A stretch of 8,450 bases of DNA from Microbacteriaceae bacterium (lineage in GTDB: Bacteria; Actinomycetota; Actinomycetes; Actinomycetales; Microbacteriaceae), in contig JAODAY010000209.1 of assembly GCA_025463665.1 (NCBI GenBank), forward strand, positions 1-8,450, read 5' to 3'. Shown here in pieces: positions 1 to 6,123 of the stretch. The notes under the pieces were generated by a model. The model searched no databases. It saw only the letters and a list, made by a program, of their open reading frames with translations, and was not told the DNA's origin. A program made the translations under genes and the position numbers. Positions within the stretch are counted from its first letter, which is position 1; every line of letters starts with the position of its first letter.

Positions 1-1
1 C

Positions 2-52
2 GTCAACGTTGCCGCGTTCGCCGCGCTCAGCTGGCCGCTCTTCCTTCGCTAG
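2..52 (+). CDS. C-terminal end of an unidentified, probably membrane protein (partial)
   Basis: Only the last 16 codons and a TAG stop (50-52) are inside the window; the gene begins upstream. The visible tail, VNVAAFAALSWPLFLR, is hydrophobic and ends in Leu-Arg, as the last membrane helix of an integral membrane protein often does. Codons are G/C-ending, as expected for a real gene here. The tail overlaps the 3' end of the convergent methyltransferase gene by 26 bases. No family can be named from so little sequence, and a chance open frame is possible. Confidence 0.45.
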   Translation, partial: VNVAAFAALSWPLFLR

Positions 53-857
53 CCGCCGGACCTGTGGGCGTCATGCCCACGACGACGGCGGCGTCGAGCG
101 GCGTGGACCGCACCCGGTGCGCCGAGAAGCCGTGCGACTCGAAGATGGAGCGGGTAAGCGGCGCCTGCCGTTCGCTGGTCTCGACGAGGAGATGCCCGCC
201 CGGCCGCAACCAGGGCGCAGCGCCGCCGACGACCCGGCGCTGCACCTCGAGACCGTCGACTCCGCCGTCGAGGGCGACGAGAGGTTCGTGTTCCCGCGCC
301 TCGGCAGGCATGGTGTCGATTGACCCGGTGGGAACGTAGGGCGCATTCGCCACGATCACGTCGATCCGCCCCCGCAGACCGGCCGGCAGCGGCTCGTAGA
401 GGTCGCCCTCGAGTACCGTGGCGCGAGTGCCGGCTCTGCTGCCGAGGTTTTCTCGCGCGCACCGCGCGGCTGCGGGGTCGATGTCGACCGCGAAGACGGT
501 CAGCCGCGCACGCTGCGCCGCGACGGCGGACGCCACCGCTCCCGAACCGCAGCACAGCTCGAGCAGCGTGCCTCCGGGAGGGCACAGGGCGGCGGCCTCG
601 GTGGCGAGGAGTTCGGTGCGACGCCGGGGCACGAACACGCCGCGGTGCACGGCGATGCGCAGGCCCGCGAATGCCGCCCAGCCGAGGATATGCTCGAGCG
701 GAGTGCCGTCGATGCGCTCGCCGATCATCGCCTCGAGGGCGTCCGGTCGCGCCTCTGCGGCGAGCAGCAGCCGCGCTTCGTCCTCGGCGTAGACGCAGCC
801 GGCGGCGCGCAGCCGCCGCGCGACCTCGGCCACCGACGGGAGCGGATCGGCGAACAC
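27..857 (-). CDS. putative protein N5-glutamine methyltransferase, PrmC/HemK-related (TIGR03704-like)
   Basis: A 276-residue SAM-dependent class I methyltransferase related to PrmC/HemK, which methylates the GGQ glutamine of peptide-chain release factors. An N-terminal helical domain (about 5-70) carries the PrmC-like GTPLEHILGWAAF segment at 52-64. The Rossmann part follows, with the SAM-binding loop LELCCGSGAVA (99-109), the acidic FAVDIDPAAAR (122-132) and catalytic-type NAPYVP (171-176). True PrmC has NPPY; NAPY together with the FVPRRRTELL segment (75-84) is what I recall of the actinobacterial sister family TIGR03704, whose substrate is unknown. I therefore give no gene symbol. The GTG at 857 is the first in-frame start before the PrmC-like sequence, and no strong Shine-Dalgarno precedes it; a second GTG at 833 is possible. 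The open frame continues upstream to 2102, but that part is only antisense to the dehydrogenase. No release-factor gene lies beside it. Confidence 0.85.
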   Translation of the reverse strand: MFADPLPSVAEVARRLRAAGCVYAEDEARLLLAAEARPDALEAMIGERIDGTPLEHILGWAAFAGLRIAVHRGVFVPRRRTELLATEAAALCPPGGTLLELCCGSGAVASAVAAQRARLTVFAVDIDPAAARCARENLGSRAGTRATVLEGDLYEPLPAGLRGRIDVIVANAPYVPTGSIDTMPAEAREHEPLVALDGGVDGLEVQRRVVGGAAPWLRPGGHLLVETSERQAPLTRSIFESHGFSAHRVRSTPLDAAVVVGMTPTGPAASEGRAAS

Positions 858-930
858 GCGGGGATTACGCCGGCACGGCGCTGGTCGGGAGGTGATGGGT
901 TCGCTGCACGGGTGTCCCTTCGTCGCTCCG

Positions 931-936
931 ACTCTA
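931..936 (-). promoter_or_regulatory. possible -10 box for the methyltransferase gene
   Basis: The minus strand reads TAGAGT here, matching the actinobacterial TANNNT -10 pattern. It would start a transcript about 65 bases before the GTG at 857. No recognisable -35 lies at the right distance. The rest of the 207-base divergent gap (858-1064) shows no clear promoter for the dehydrogenase and no other gene. Confidence 0.25.
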
Positions 937-1064
937 AACCCGCCGCGGTGGTGCCGGTGGGTGGGTCTGGCCGCTCGCGCGTCGGCGGCCGTGGCATCCG
1001 CTACGGGCTTTCGTCGCCGGGCGCAATGCCTGTGACGCCGCGCCGGGGCATGGTCGGATAAGGC

Positions 1065-2048
1065 ATGACAAATCGCCCTCCCGTCGTCGTGATCACCGGT
1101 GCGTCGAGCGGAATCGGCCGGGCCACCGCCCTCCGATTCGCCGGAGAGGGCGCCTCGGTCGTTCTCGCGAGCCGCCGACAGGCGGCGCTCGACGAGCTCG
1201 CCGAGGAGTGTCGGCGTGCGGGCGGCGAGGCCATCGCCGTCGCCACGGATGTCACGGTCGAGACCGAGGTGCGGGCCCTTGCCGCGACGGCCGTGCAGCA
1301 GTTCGGCCGCATCGACGTGTGGGTCAACGACGCGACGGCCTCGGTGTACTCGACCTTCGTGACGATGCCGCTCGACGACTTCCGCAAGGTGATGGACGTG
1401 AACGTGATGGGTTACGTCTACGGTGCCCGCGTCGCCCTCGAGCAGATGATCGACCAAGGGGCGGGCGTGATCGTAAATGTCTCCTCGATTCTCGGCGACA
1501 TACCGCAGCCCTACACGGCGCCGTACGGCATGGCCAAGGCCGCTGTGCGCGCCCTCGGCGTCACGCTCCGGTCGGAGCTGACCCTCGCCGGACACAAGCG
1601 CATCGCGGTTTCCACGGTGCTGCCGCCGACCATCGACACGCCGTTCTTTCGGCACGCCGCCAACTACACGGGACGCAAGGTCGTCGCCATGCCGCCGGTG
1701 TACCCGCCCGAGCTCGTGGCCAAGGCGATCGTGCGAATGTCGAAGAGGCCGAAGCCGGAGTTCGTCATCGGCACCGCGGGCCGAGCGCTCGTTCGGCAGC
1801 ACAAGGCGACGCCCGTGGCCGCCGAGAAGGAGGTCGCGGCACTGACCCACGCCGGCAACCTCTCCCTGAAGGATTCGGCCGCCGACTCGACGGGCAACCT
1901 CTACGCCCCGCAGGAGGGCGACGCCGCGGAGGTGCATGGTGGCTGGGGCGGCGGCACCCGGCGAGGCCTGCGGCGTGTGCTGTTCTGGGGCGCGATCGTC
2001 GGCGGCACCGCGTTCTGGTCGATCAGGCGGGCCGGCGACCGACGGTAG
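1065..2048 (+). CDS. SDR family oxidoreductase with C-terminal membrane segment
   Basis: A 327-residue NAD(P)-dependent short-chain dehydrogenase/reductase. The Rossmann glycine motif TGASSGIG is at 11-18, Asp62 in TDV contacts adenine in relatives, the structural Asn is N113, the catalytic Ser is S140 or S141, and the catalytic pair is Y154-x3-K158 (YGMAK). The usual NNAG motif after strand 4 is replaced by NDAT (88-91), while all catalytic residues remain. Arg36-Arg37 after the second strand suggest NADPH preference. The core ends near residue 240. A further 85 residues include a polar stretch and a hydrophobic segment (VLFWGAIVGGTAFWSI, 305-320) followed by RRAGDRR, so the enzyme may be tail-anchored with the catalytic domain in the cytoplasm. 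The ATG at 1065 starts the Rossmann fold directly; only a weak purine stretch (GGATAAGG) precedes it. The substrate is unknown. It stands alone, between a divergent and a convergent gene. Confidence 0.9.
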   Translation: MTNRPPVVVITGASSGIGRATALRFAGEGASVVLASRRQAALDELAEECRRAGGEAIAVATDVTVETEVRALAATAVQQFGRIDVWVNDATASVYSTFVTMPLDDFRKVMDVNVMGYVYGARVALEQMIDQGAGVIVNVSSILGDIPQPYTAPYGMAKAAVRALGVTLRSELTLAGHKRIAVSTVLPPTIDTPFFRHAANYTGRKVVAMPPVYPPELVAKAIVRMSKRPKPEFVIGTAGRALVRQHKATPVAAEKEVAALTHAGNLSLKDSAADSTGNLYAPQEGDAAEVHGGWGGGTRRGLRRVLFWGAIVGGTAFWSIRRAGDRR

Positions 2049-2063
2049 CGACCGCCTTGGTCG
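2049..2063 (+). terminator. weak hairpin immediately after the dehydrogenase stop
   Basis: CGACC (2049-2053) pairs with GGTCG (2059-2063) across a 5-base loop, directly after the TAG stop. There is no T-run. At 5 bp this may be chance in G/C-rich DNA, but the position suits a terminator. Confidence 0.25.
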
Positions 2064-2127
2064 GGGTGCCCGCGACGGCCGCCGCGACATCCGGTGCCTC
2101 AAATGTCTCGACGAACCTCTTGAGCCA

Positions 2128-2166
2128 GATGAGGTCGTCGCCCAGTAGCACGGCGAACGGCTCGTC
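2128..2166 (-). pseudogene. galU-like gene relic (UTP-glucose-1-phosphate uridylyltransferase fragment)
   Basis: On the minus strand, bases 2166 to 2128 encode DEPFAVLLGDDLI, a highly conserved segment of bacterial GalU, the enzyme that makes UDP-glucose from UTP and glucose-1-phosphate. The reading frame runs on from about 2187 to a stop near 2028, but neither side resembles GalU: downstream it reads WLKRFVETFEAPD and then an unassigned stretch, and upstream it begins DGLTPTH. No sensible start codon precedes it, and the frame overlaps the beta-helix gene stop. Thirteen consecutive matching residues are unlikely by chance, so I read this as what remains of a deleted galU or related nucleotidyltransferase gene. 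The identification rests on memory of the GalU motif, without a database search. Alternatively, this could be the end of an unrelated protein with a similar strand-loop sequence. Confidence 0.5.
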
Positions 2167-2185
2167 GTGTGTGGGGGTCAGGCCG

Positions 2186-3271
2186 TCAGCGGGAGCAGTT
2201 CACGTTCATGTCACCCTCGCCGGCGCCGCTCGCGGTGTTGTTGCATTCGACGACGTTGCCTCGTTCGGGGGTGAGCGCGTAGCCGAAGCCGGGCCCGTTG
2301 ACCTCGGCTGTGTTGTCGCGAAAGACGTTTCCCGTGCCCCAGCCGTCAAGGATCTCGTGCGTCTGGTAGCCGTCGCCGGGCGTATTGACCCCGGTGTTTC
2401 CCTCGATGAGGTAGCCGTTGCCCTTGACGTCGACCCAGGAGTCGGCGCCGGTGATCGACGACCCATCGAAGTGGTTGCCGCGCACGATGCCGTCTGACGT
2501 GCCCTCCTTGAGATCGACGCTCTCCGAGGTGGTCGAGCTGATCGTGTTGCCTTCGATGAGGTTGCGATCGGACGGGTCGGGCTTGCAGTCGCTGACGTCG
2601 CACCAGTTGCTCTCGGCCGTGCCGACGTAGACGCCCTCGCCGAATTTCTCTTTTCGCAGGCCGGTGTCGCGGATCGTGTTGCCCAGCACGCTGTTGTCGG
2701 TGCTCGACCTGCGCAGGTGGATGGCCTCGTCACCGATTCCATAGACGGTCAGATTGCGGATGACGCTGCCCACGGTGCCGTCGGCCATGACTCCCTTCTG
2801 GCCGTTGGTGACGGCGAACCCGACGAGGTTCCAGTACTGAGCACCGTCGAGATGCAGAACGTAGCCCTTTCTGATGCCGCCACCGTCGAGCACGCTCGCG
2901 GCCGTGCCGCACAGGGTGATGGGCGCCTGCGGTGTTCCCGAGGTCTTCGCCACGAACCGGTCCTGGTACGTTCCCGGCGCGAGCGAGATGGTGTCGCCCG
3001 GGGCCGCCTCGTCGAGAGCCGAGGCGAGTTCCTCGGCGGTCGCGACGCTGATTGTCGCCGCCGCGCAGTCCCCAGGCGCCGAAGGGGCGGGGGAGCCGCT
3101 CGGCTCTCCCGTCGGCGCGGGAGTCTGCTCGCCGCCCGGGGTCGCGACCGGCTCGCCCGCGGGGCGCGACATCACCGACACTGTGGCCCAGACCACCCCG
3201 ACGACCACCGCGACCGTCACGAGGGCGACGACGAGCGACGCGAGCGGGTGATTGCGGATGAGTGCTCGCAT
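2186..3271 (-). CDS. membrane-anchored right-handed parallel beta-helix repeat protein
   Basis: A 361-residue extracytoplasmic protein. Residues 11-34 form a single hydrophobic signal-anchor after a short basic N-terminus (MRALIRNHP). A Pro/Gly/Ser/Thr/Ala-rich linker follows (36-67). From about 70 to the end there are beta-helix rungs with recurring GNT/N-ladder units, such as NSVLGNTIRDTG (193-204), RNLIEGNTI (236-244), GYLIEGNTG (286-294) and GNVFRDNTAEVNG (314-326). The APGTY segment at 98-102 is typical of the entry to such helices in pectate-lyase-like proteins. Six cysteines (69, 121, 224, 229, 343, 359) fit disulfides outside the cell. The block FGEGVYVGTAESNW (210-223) is familiar from a broad actinobacterial family annotated only as beta-helix proteins; polysaccharide binding or lysis is plausible but unproven. 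ATG 3271 is the only usable start giving the signal-anchor, yet it has no Shine-Dalgarno. Translation may depend on the leader ORF just upstream. Confidence 0.88.
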   Translation of the reverse strand: MRALIRNHPLASLVVALVTVAVVVGVVWATVSVMSRPAGEPVATPGGEQTPAPTGEPSGSPAPSAPGDCAAATISVATAEELASALDEAAPGDTISLAPGTYQDRFVAKTSGTPQAPITLCGTAASVLDGGGIRKGYVLHLDGAQYWNLVGFAVTNGQKGVMADGTVGSVIRNLTVYGIGDEAIHLRRSSTDNSVLGNTIRDTGLRKEKFGEGVYVGTAESNWCDVSDCKPDPSDRNLIEGNTISSTTSESVDLKEGTSDGIVRGNHFDGSSITGADSWVDVKGNGYLIEGNTGVNTPGDGYQTHEILDGWGTGNVFRDNTAEVNGPGFGYALTPERGNVVECNNTASGAGEGDMNVNCSR

Positions 3272-3275
3272 GCAG

Positions 3276-3302
3276 TCAGACGGTGGGCGAAAGCAGTGCC
3301 AT
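3276..3302 (-). other. 8-codon leader ORF (MALLSPTV) ahead of the beta-helix gene
   Basis: On the minus strand an ATG at 3302 begins MALLSPTV and ends in TGA at 3278-3276, four bases before the ATG of the beta-helix gene (3271). A Shine-Dalgarno-like GAGGA (complement of 3312-3316) lies nine bases before this small start, whereas the main gene has none. The layout suggests coupled translation: ribosomes load on the leader, terminate and restart. This is inferred from spacing only. Confidence 0.4.
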
Positions 3303-3363
3303 GGATTCGGGTCCTCGCTCTGGTCGGGTAAGGGCGTCGAATGAGTGCTATCGACATCACACC

Positions 3364-3394
3364 TAAGTAGGACAGCGCCAGCGGCCGGTGTCAA
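3364..3394 (-). promoter_or_regulatory. candidate promoter of the beta-helix gene
   Basis: The minus strand carries a perfect -35 hexamer TTGACA (3394-3389). After 19 bases comes TACTTA (3369-3364), a poor -10; nearby CCTACT at 17 bases is no better. Transcription would begin near 3357 and give a leader of about 85 bases that contains the 8-codon ORF. The TTG of this -35 box is also the only alternative start codon in the frame of the beta-helix gene, which argues that the upstream extension is not coding. Confidence 0.4.
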
Positions 3395-3570
3395 TGACGT
3401 TGTGGTGAACGCTGTCTTATGGCTTGTGTCGTCGCAGTGGCTACGGTCGGTGCGTGGGAGCTGGCCCGCCAGAGCGTGTCGCTGCAGAATTACAGGGTGC
3501 GTGCCGGCCCGCCCCTATAGCGCTGACCCTGTCAAGCCCCTTCAATCCCCGACGCGTGCCGGGTTGGCTG

Positions 3571-3599
3571 GACGCCGCGGCGAGTGCTGCAGCGGCGTC
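3571..3599 (+). promoter_or_regulatory. hairpin in the 5' leader of the DUF4383-like gene
   Basis: GACGCCGC (3571-3578) pairs perfectly with GCGGCGTC (3592-3599) across a 13-base loop. It lies 25 bases before the Shine-Dalgarno and 42 before the ATG. A role in mRNA stability or translation is possible; chance is also possible at this base composition. Confidence 0.3.
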
Positions 3600-3641
3600 G
3601 ATCGATCGGGCGCCGCTTTCTTTCGGAGGGAGATCAATCAG

Positions 3642-4034
3642 ATGGCGAAGGCCTACGCGGCAATGCTCGGACTGTTCCTCGGCGGGCATGCCCTGATCGG
3701 CCTCTTCATCGAGGGCGATCACATTCTCGGTCTGCTCAACGTCGACTTCTTCGTCGACGTGACGTACCTGCTCTGCGCCGCAGCCTGTCTCTTCGTCGGC
3801 TCGACCGACAGCTCGCCGGCGGCTGTGCGCGTGGTTCTGCTTGGTGTGGGGAGCTACCTCGTGGCGCTCGGCCTCCTCGGCCAGGTGGACAAGACGGTCT
3901 GGGGACTGCTGCCGACCGGACTGACCATGCTCGACTTCCTGCTGTTGTTCAGCACAGGCGGCCTCGCGCTGCTCCTGGCAGCTGCTCGCTCCGCAGCCGC
4001 CCCCTTGACGACGGAGGGGAAGGCGATCAACTGA
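3642..4034 (+). CDS. DUF4383-like small integral membrane protein
   Basis: A 130-residue protein with four predicted membrane helices at about 6-23, 37-53, 61-80 and 97-115, and a short polar C-terminal tail. The pattern of a helix, a GDHILGLLNVDFFVDVTYLL segment (25-44), a helix pair and the repeated phrase VWGLLPTGLTMLDFLLLF (87-104) resembles DUF4383 proteins. Those have two similar halves, each with a G-hydrophobic-N/T-x-x-hydrophobic-D/H-x-hydrophobic motif, and are common in actinobacteria; no function is known. It is slightly shorter than the usual family length. The ATG at 3642 follows GGAGGGA at 11 bases, which decides the start against longer upstream frames. It is the only plus-strand gene in the right half and converges on the nitroreductase with 17 bases between stops. 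The family call is moderate; the membrane nature is firm. Confidence 0.72.
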   Translation: MAKAYAAMLGLFLGGHALIGLFIEGDHILGLLNVDFFVDVTYLLCAAACLFVGSTDSSPAAVRVVLLGVGSYLVALGLLGQVDKTVWGLLPTGLTMLDFLLLFSTGGLALLLAAARSAAAPLTTEGKAIN

Positions 4035-4051
4035 TCGCTCACGCGGCGTTC

Positions 4052-4858
4052 CTACTCGGCGCAGAGCGGCTCGTCCCACCCGCTCTGCGGCGTCGCGCAA
4101 GTGCCACGGAAGACGTACTGCGACGGCAGCTTTCGCTGGTGACTCGACCAGTCGATCGCGGGTCGGCGCTGGTCGGGGGGCAGGTAGCCGAGGCGGTAGA
4201 CGGCCATGAGCTCGAGGTCATCGGGCACCTGAAGCACCTCCTCGATCCTCGCCCAGTTGCCGGGCACCTCCATCGGGAACGACACGAACTGGATTCCCAT
4301 GCCGACCTCGAGCGTGGTGAGCCAGACGTTCTCCATTGCGGCGCCCATGCTGAACACCGAATAGAACGATGACAATTCGCCCGGCCGGTACTCCGCGCGA
4401 TCCAGCATCACGCCGAGCAGCAGTGGCGACCCGGCGACGAGCTTGCGGTTCTCCTCGCCGAGCATGTGCGGAACGCGCATCGCGTTCATGAGCGCTTGTC
4501 CGCGGGGGGTGAACACCTGGCCCGTGAAGGGGCGCAGTGGCGCGGGCAGCTTGTCGAACAGCATCCCGTCGCGACGCCGTTCCATCTCCGCAGCGCTGAA
4601 CCGGAAGTACGGTTTGTAGCGCTCGAAGAAGGTGCCGTTGCTCATCGCCTCGGTCATGCTCTCGCCGCTGGTCGACGCGATCGTGCCGATCGTCTCGGCG
4701 TCATCGACGATGACGAACCGCCAGGGCTGACTGTTGAGTTGCGACGGCGCGCGGCCGGCCACCTCCATGAGCAGTCGCTGATGCTCCTCGGAGACGGGGT
4801 CGGGCAGAAAGGCCCCATTTGTTGTCTTGCGGCGACGAATCGCATCGAGAAGCTGCAC
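4052..4858 (-). CDS. nitroreductase family protein (FMN-dependent)
   Basis: A 268-residue NAD(P)H:FMN oxidoreductase of the nitroreductase fold, active as a cytoplasmic dimer. [10 protein letters not shown] (8-17) occupies the place of the FMN-phosphate-binding RRSxRxF motif. [15 protein letters not shown] (37-51) is the classic APSxxNxQPW block that contacts flavin. [19 protein letters not shown] (170-188) is the conserved dimer/flavin helix, and YRLGYLP (221-227) ends the core. It is about 60 residues longer than minimal nitroreductases, mainly between residues 65 and 145, which may form a lid over the substrate site. The start is GTG at 4858, with a strong AGGAGG nine bases upstream (complement of 4868-4873). 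The stop TGA of the preceding small membrane gene overlaps that Shine-Dalgarno, showing tight operon coupling. Physiological substrates (quinones, nitro compounds, flavin or enals) cannot be told from sequence. Confidence 0.9.
   Translation of the reverse strand: MQLLDAIRRRKTTNGAFLPDPVSEEHQRLLMEVAGRAPSQLNSQPWRFVIVDDAETIGTIASTSGESMTEAMSNGTFFERYKPYFRFSAAEMERRRDGMLFDKLPAPLRPFTGQVFTPRGQALMNAMRVPHMLGEENRKLVAGSPLLLGVMLDRAEYRPGELSSFYSVFSMGAAMENVWLTTLEVGMGIQFVSFPMEVPGNWARIEEVLQVPDDLELMAVYRLGYLPPDQRRPAIDWSSHQRKLPSQYVFRGTCATPQSGWDEPLCAE
4060..4089 (+). terminator. 10-bp hairpin at the convergent gene ends
   Basis: CGCAGAGCGG (4060-4069) pairs perfectly with CCGCTCTGCG (4080-4089) around a 10-base loop. 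It starts 25 bases after the stop of the DUF4383-like gene and lies inside the last codons of the convergent nitroreductase gene. No T-run follows on the plus strand. It could act as a U-less terminator for the plus-strand transcript. Confidence 0.4.
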
Positions 4859-4864
4859 TGCCGC

Positions 4865-5185
4865 TCACCTCCTGGCGTAGATCAGACTGGCGATGAAGAA
4901 CGGCGCGGCGGCGAGGGCGACGGCCGGATGCCGCGGCAACCGTGCACCGAGGCTCGGGATGACCGACAGCGGTATCGCCGCGGGCAGCAGCACCCAGCCG
5001 GCGCGGCTCCGGCTCCAGAGAAGCGAGCTCGCGGCCGCACCGGAGAGCACGAGCGTGGAGACGTAGAGCGCGTGGTGCACCCAGCGATACTCCCGGGTGT
5101 CCACGACGCCAGACGCCACGGCGGTGCCGAGCGCGCAGTTCGCCGCGTAGCTCGCCGTCGCGGCGGTGAAGAGGGCGGCGATCAC
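4865..5185 (-). CDS. small integral membrane protein, unknown function
   Basis: A 106-residue hydrophobic protein with four likely membrane segments at about 4-25, 37-57, 63-79 and 88-104. Between the first two is a polar loop with VVDTREYRWVHHAL (27-40) that includes paired His37-His38; the second loop is Arg-rich (SRSRAG). It ends YARR. The GTG at 5185 begins two bases after the TAG stop of the DUF2231-Rieske gene, and its own stop lies six bases before the nitroreductase start, so all three are translationally linked. Longer frames upstream only overlap the Rieske gene and are rejected. I do not recognise a named family. Context suggests a partner of the Rieske membrane protein, perhaps a helper or an electron-carrier-binding subunit; the two histidines are candidates for ligands, which is speculation. 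Confidence 0.75.
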   Translation of the reverse strand: MIAALFTAATASYAANCALGTAVASGVVDTREYRWVHHALYVSTLVLSGAAASSLLWSRSRAGWVLLPAAIPLSVIPSLGARLPRHPAVALAAAPFFIASLIYARR

Positions 5186-5187
5186 CG

Positions 5188-6066
5188 CTACCCCGCGTGG
5201 GGCAGCAGCACCTCGACACTGGTTCCCGTGACCCGCGCCTCGAACCGCGGCTGCGGTGCCGTCGCCGGCCCGTGCATCACCTCGCCGTTGCTGATCGAGA
5301 AGACGCTGCCGTGCCACGGGCAGGCGACACACGGGTCGTCGCTGTGCCCGGCGATGAGCGAGCCCTCGTCGAGCGGGCCGCCGAGGTGGCTGCACCTGTT
5401 CGAGATGACGTCGACGGATGAACCGCGTCGAAGCACGAGCAACGGCTGGCCCGCGACATCCCGCCGGGTGAGTTGCCCCTCGGGCAGTTCGTCGAGAGAC
5501 GCGAGGTGCTGCCAGCCGTGCGGAAAGCGATGGGGAACGTCTTCGGAGTGGTTGGCGCCGGCCGCCATGCGGTAGCTCAGGTGCCCGCCGAGGTAGCCGG
5601 AGCCCGAGACGATGGCGAGTCCGAGGTACCCGAGCACCTTGCCGCTGGAGTGGTGCCCGCGACGGCGCTGCAGCCAGGAGGCGGTGTAGAGACCGATGGC
5701 GACGAGGTTCGCGCCGGAATGGACGAGGCCGACGCGCTGCTGCTGTTTGTGCAGCTCTGACCAGTCGGTGTAGCCGGTGATGGCAGTCGGAATGGCGGCG
5801 AGCACGCCGAAGCCCGTGAGCACGCGGGCGGACTTCGCGGTGCCGGGAATCAGGTCGAGCACGCCGGTGGCGACCCAGGAGCCGGCCGGCACCAGCACGG
5901 CGAGAGGGTGCACGGGATGCCCGATGGGTACGCCGTGCAGCACGTCACGCAGGTCCTGCGGCTGTATGTACTTGTGTACGGCGGCGCTGACCTTCTCGAT
6001 CGCCGGGTCGATGGCCACGGCATCCTCGAGTCTGCTGACGGCTCTGAGTATTCGAAGTTCCTTCAT
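5188..6066 (-). CDS. DUF2231-Rieske [2Fe-2S] fusion membrane protein
   Basis: A 292-residue fusion. Residues 40-170 are a DUF2231 membrane domain with its hallmark LHGVPIGHPVHP (43-54) and four helices at about 54-72, 82-100, 115-132 and 144-162. Further histidines are H117 and H162. Residues 184-290 are a Rieske domain with cluster ligands C225-S-H227 and C249-P-W-H252, plus an additional Cys246. The ligand pairs are separated by 21 residues, a few more than in compact Rieske ferredoxins. Four helices would place both ends in the cytoplasm, and no Tat signal is seen, so the cluster is probably cytoplasmic, of the ferredoxin type. The start is ATG at 6066 with GAGGAG 11 bases upstream (complement of 6078-6083); longer frames lack a Shine-Dalgarno. 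It heads the tight operon with the small membrane protein and nitroreductase, suggesting electron transfer between flavin, iron-sulfur cluster and membrane. This fusion is common in actinobacteria, and its function is unknown to me. Confidence 0.88.
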   Translation of the reverse strand: MKELRILRAVSRLEDAVAIDPAIEKVSAAVHKYIQPQDLRDVLHGVPIGHPVHPLAVLVPAGSWVATGVLDLIPGTAKSARVLTGFGVLAAIPTAITGYTDWSELHKQQQRVGLVHSGANLVAIGLYTASWLQRRRGHHSSGKVLGYLGLAIVSGSGYLGGHLSYRMAAGANHSEDVPHRFPHGWQHLASLDELPEGQLTRRDVAGQPLLVLRRGSSVDVISNRCSHLGGPLDEGSLIAGHSDDPCVACPWHGSVFSISNGEVMHGPATAPQPRFEARVTGTSVEVLLPHAG

Positions 6067-6123
6067 GCCCGGCGTAGCTCCTCGAGGTTGTGTCGCGTGT
6101 TCCTCTACCCGACACCGCACCGC

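Larger units (their letters stand above)
3272..3641. other. 370-base divergent intergenic region
   Basis: This gap separates the beta-helix gene (minus) from the DUF4383-like gene (plus). The left part holds the minus-strand promoter candidate and leader ORF. The right part holds a hairpin and the ribosome binding site of the plus-strand gene. Between 3400 and 3570 I see no gene or RNA gene and no convincing plus-strand promoter. On the minus strand a second TTGACA lies at 3532-3527 without a -10 at proper spacing. The open frames that cross this region extend real genes upstream or shadow them. Confidence 0.6.

Noticed and set aside
894..1034. 46-codon plus-strand ORF starting at an ATG after GGGAGGTG (MGSLHGCPFV...)
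   Set aside because: The Shine-Dalgarno-like run touches the ATG, the peptide is Arg-rich with no recognisable pattern, and it lies in a divergent promoter gap.
858..2102. A very long minus-strand open frame continuing upstream of the methyltransferase, opposite the dehydrogenase
   Set aside because: It is Arg/His-rich low-information sequence with no domain, antisense to a clear SDR gene. Open antisense frames are expected at this base composition.
3272..3394. N-terminal extension of the beta-helix protein from a TTG at 3394
   Set aside because: The TTG is part of the TTGACA -35 candidate, the extension would put 41 polar residues before the signal-anchor, and no Shine-Dalgarno precedes it.
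3527..3532. Second TTGACA on the minus strand, with TATAGG downstream
   Set aside because: The spacing between the boxes is only 10 bases, and no better -10 lies 16-19 bases away.
4466..5575. Long plus-strand open frame opposite the nitroreductase, small membrane and Rieske genes
   Set aside because: It has no family features and covers three real minus-strand genes with motifs; a shadow frame.
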